Positions 62,476-64,000 of a stretch of 64,000 nt of DNA are shown one piece after another. Location: contig NZ_CACVAD010000016.1 of assembly GCF_902726545.1 (NCBI RefSeq), forward strand, positions 1 through 64,000, read 5' to 3'. Under the pieces are notes generated by a model. The model made no database searches and had not been told where the DNA came from. It saw only the letters and a program-made list of their open reading frames with translations. Made by a program: the position numbers and the translations under genes. Within the stretch, counting starts at the first letter, position 1. Every line of letters starts with the position of its first letter. The stretch comes from Yersinia artesiana. GTDB lineage: Bacteria > Pseudomonadota > Gammaproteobacteria > Enterobacterales > Enterobacteriaceae.

Positions 62476-62512
62476 ATACCCGTTATACTTCAAGCTACAG
62501 GTGCGTTGACAG
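62476..62512. repeat. Truncated ERIC end
   Basis: ATACCCGTTATACTTCAAGC, then TACAGGTGCGTTGAC, matches the first 37 bases of the full ERIC copies. It breaks off before the central palindrome. It lies between tsf and pyrH. Confidence 0.7.
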
Positions 62513-62604
62513 CCTCAATCTGGTCAGTTTTCAACGTGCAAAATTACCTGAAGTTCTGATGGTCAATTCCCCAATATTATTACTGCTGCTTAGGACAGAA
62601 CACC

Positions 62605-63351
62605 ATGGCAACCAATGCAAAACCCGTATATCAGCGTATCCTGCTTAAGCTTAGTGGCGAAGCCCTGCAAGGTGCAGAAGGTTTTGGTATCGACGCAAGC
62701 GTTTTGGATCGCATGGCTCAAGAAGTGAAAGAGCTGGTCGAATTGGGCATTCAGGTCGGTGTGGTGATTGGCGGTGGTAACTTGTTCCGCGGTGCCGGTT
62801 TGGCACAAGCTGGGATGAACCGCGTAGTGGGCGACCACATGGGAATGCTGGCTACCGTAATGAACGGCCTGGCAATGCGAGATGCACTGCACCGTGCCTA
62901 TGTGAACGCCCGCCTGATGTCTGCTATTCCACTTAACGGTGTGTGTGATAATTACAGCTGGGCCGAGGCAATCAGCCTGCTGCGCCACAACCGCGTGGTT
63001 ATTTTTGCTGCGGGTACGGGTAACCCATTCTTCACTACAGATTCTGCGGCTTGCCTGCGCGGTATCGAAATTGAAGCTGATGTTGTGTTGAAAGCAACAA
63101 AAGTCGATGGGGTCTACTCCGCAGATCCGGTGAAAAATCCTGACGCAACACTGTACGAACAGTTAACCTATCAGGACGTTTTAGAGCGTGAGTTGAAAGT
63201 TATGGATCTGGCAGCCTTCACTTTGGCCCGTGACCACAACCTGCCAATTCGTGTCTTTAACATGAATAAACCTGGCGCTTTACGTCGCGTGGTGATGGGT
63301 GAGAATGAAGGGACGTTGATCACTAAAGAAGTGGCAGCGGTAGCTAAATAA
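62605..63351 (+). CDS. pyrH: UMP kinase
   Basis: 248 residues; E. coli PyrH has 241, and the extra residues are a C-terminal tail (KEVAAVAK). Amino-acid-kinase fold: [41 protein letters not shown] and [12 protein letters not shown]. It phosphorylates UMP to UDP, allosterically activated by GTP and inhibited by UTP. It lies between tsf and frr, as across enterobacteria. Confidence 0.98.
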   Translation: MATNAKPVYQRILLKLSGEALQGAEGFGIDASVLDRMAQEVKELVELGIQVGVVIGGGNLFRGAGLAQAGMNRVVGDHMGMLATVMNGLAMRDALHRAYVNARLMSAIPLNGVCDNYSWAEAISLLRHNRVVIFAAGTGNPFFTTDSAACLRGIEIEADVVLKATKVDGVYSADPVKNPDATLYEQLTYQDVLERELKVMDLAAFTLARDHNLPIRVFNMNKPGALRRVVMGENEGTLITKEVAAVAK

Positions 63352-63369
63352 GCGATTTCCCGTACTGTC

Positions 63370-63400
63370 AGGGGCATCTGGATTGAACGCTTGCCCCTTT
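63370..63400 (+). terminator. pyrH terminator
   Basis: AGGGGCA, a loop of about 15 bases, TGCCCCT, then TT on the plus strand. Confidence 0.6.
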
Positions 63401-63433
63401 AACCAGCAACTGTTGGTTTGTATATTCACCGGC

Positions 63434-63439
63434 TATACT
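63434..63439 (+). promoter_or_regulatory. Probable frr promoter -10
   Basis: TATACT follows CCGGC about 45 bases ahead of the frr start. A degenerate -35 (TTGGTT) lies 15 bases further upstream. Confidence 0.45.
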
Positions 63440-63483
63440 TAAGTTATGGCCTGACAAGTAACCAGTTTTCAAGGGTTCACAAC

Positions 63484-64000
63484 GTGATTAACGAAATTAG
63501 AAAAGATACCGAAGTACGCATGGAGAAATGCTTAGAAGTCTTCCAGAATCATATTAGTAAGATTCGTACTGGTCGCGCTTCTCCGAGCATTCTTGATGGC
63601 ATTCAGGTTGAGTATTATGGCACTGCTACGCCATTGCGCCAGTTGGCTAACATCGTTGTTGAAGACTCCCGTACTCTGGCGTTGACCGTCTTTGACCGCA
63701 GCTTGAGCGCCGCCGTTGAGAAAGCGATCATGACCTCTGATTTAGGTCTGAATCCTTCTTCTGCGGGTACTGTTATTCGTGTTCCACTGCCAGCATTGAC
63801 TGAAGAGCGTCGTAAGGACTTGATTAAAGTTGTTCGCGCAGAAGCAGAGCAGGGCCGTGTCTCTATCCGTAACGTGCGTCGCGATGCAAACGAAAAAGTG
63901 AAAGCTTTGTTGAAAGATAAAGAGATCAGTGAAGATGAAGATCGCCGTTCTCAAGATGAGATACAAAAGCTGACCGATGCTTTCATCAAGAAAGTTGATG
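63484..64000 (+). CDS. frr: Ribosome recycling factor, 3' end beyond the window
   Basis: 172 codons are visible from a GTG start at 63484 (GTG ATT AAC GAA ATT AGA), as in E. coli, where frr also uses GTG. The frame stays open to the window edge; about a dozen codons are missing (E. coli RRF has 185 residues). The conserved core [23 protein letters not shown]-like [28 protein letters not shown] and [12 protein letters not shown] is present. RRF with EF-G splits post-termination ribosomes. Confidence 0.97.
   Translation, partial: MINEIRKDTEVRMEKCLEVFQNHISKIRTGRASPSILDGIQVEYYGTATPLRQLANIVVEDSRTLALTVFDRSLSAAVEKAIMTSDLGLNPSSAGTVIRVPLPALTEERRKDLIKVVRAEAEQGRVSIRNVRRDANEKVKALLKDKEISEDEDRRSQDEIQKLTDAFIKKVD

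Overview
The window is a chromosomal segment of a gammaproteobacterium of the order Enterobacterales, most likely Yersinia (probably the Y. enterocolitica group). The protein sequences are close to, but clearly distinct from, those of E. coli. The gene order mutH-rppH-ptsP-lgt-thyA-ppd-recC-ptrA-recB-recD-argA-amiC is preserved, the 127-bp repeats are ERIC elements of the type common in yersiniae, and the base composition is moderate. Genus and species are inferences from recalled family sequences, not from a search.

Layout. (1) 1-6032 is accessory: an AT-rich small membrane protein, a chemoreceptor, a periplasmic metallo-beta-lactamase-fold protein with a divergent LysR regulator, a tandem ERIC-like repeat, and an MFS exporter. 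(2) 6029-9444 holds the lysine pair lysR/lysA (divergent) and galR. (3) 9734-12267 holds a BisC-type molybdoenzyme and, just beyond it, one OmrA/OmrB-type small RNA. (4) 12362-15729 is aas-lplT, the lysophospholipid repair pair, followed by an unusual branched palindromic element. (5) 15958-18678 holds tas, ygdQ and mutH on the minus strand. A 700-bp gap with DnaA-box-like sites and clustered GATC then leads into rppH-ptsP-lgt-thyA on the plus strand. (6) 24319-38346 is a minor pseudopilin operon (ppdA-ppdB-ygdB-ppdC) followed by recC-ptrA-recB-recD. (7) 38377-47171 holds argA with ARG boxes, amiC, a single initiator tRNA-fMet gene, mltA, tcdA, csdE-csdA, ygdI, and the divergent gcvB sRNA/gcvA pair. 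(8) 47208-55153 holds ygdD-rlmM, xni, ppnN, queF, syd, the CsrB regulatory RNA, and yqcC-truC-yqcA. (9) 55312-64000 joins a different chromosomal block: yaeH, dapD, glnD and map on the minus strand, then the rpsB leader, rpsB-tsf, pyrH, and the start of frr, which is cut by the window end.

How the genes work together. RecBCD, MutH and Xni serve DNA repair. RppH and PtsP couple RNA decay and nitrogen-phosphotransferase signalling. GlnD is the nitrogen sensor. CsdA/CsdE/TcdA form a sulfur-transfer and tRNA ct6A module. AmiC and MltA remodel peptidoglycan, and Lgt and the small lipoprotein act on lipoproteins. Three regulatory RNAs (an OmrA/B type, GcvB, CsrB) lie at the same loci as in E. coli, and all three are absent from a plain ORF list.

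Most of the window is ordinary conserved chromosome. I see no CRISPR array, prophage, transposase or obviously new multigene defence system. The observations most worth following are non-coding: the branched palindrome after lplT, the DnaA-box/GATC cluster beside mutH, the 34-bp palindrome upstream of csrB, and the ERIC-like tandem repeat that overlaps a LysR stop codon.
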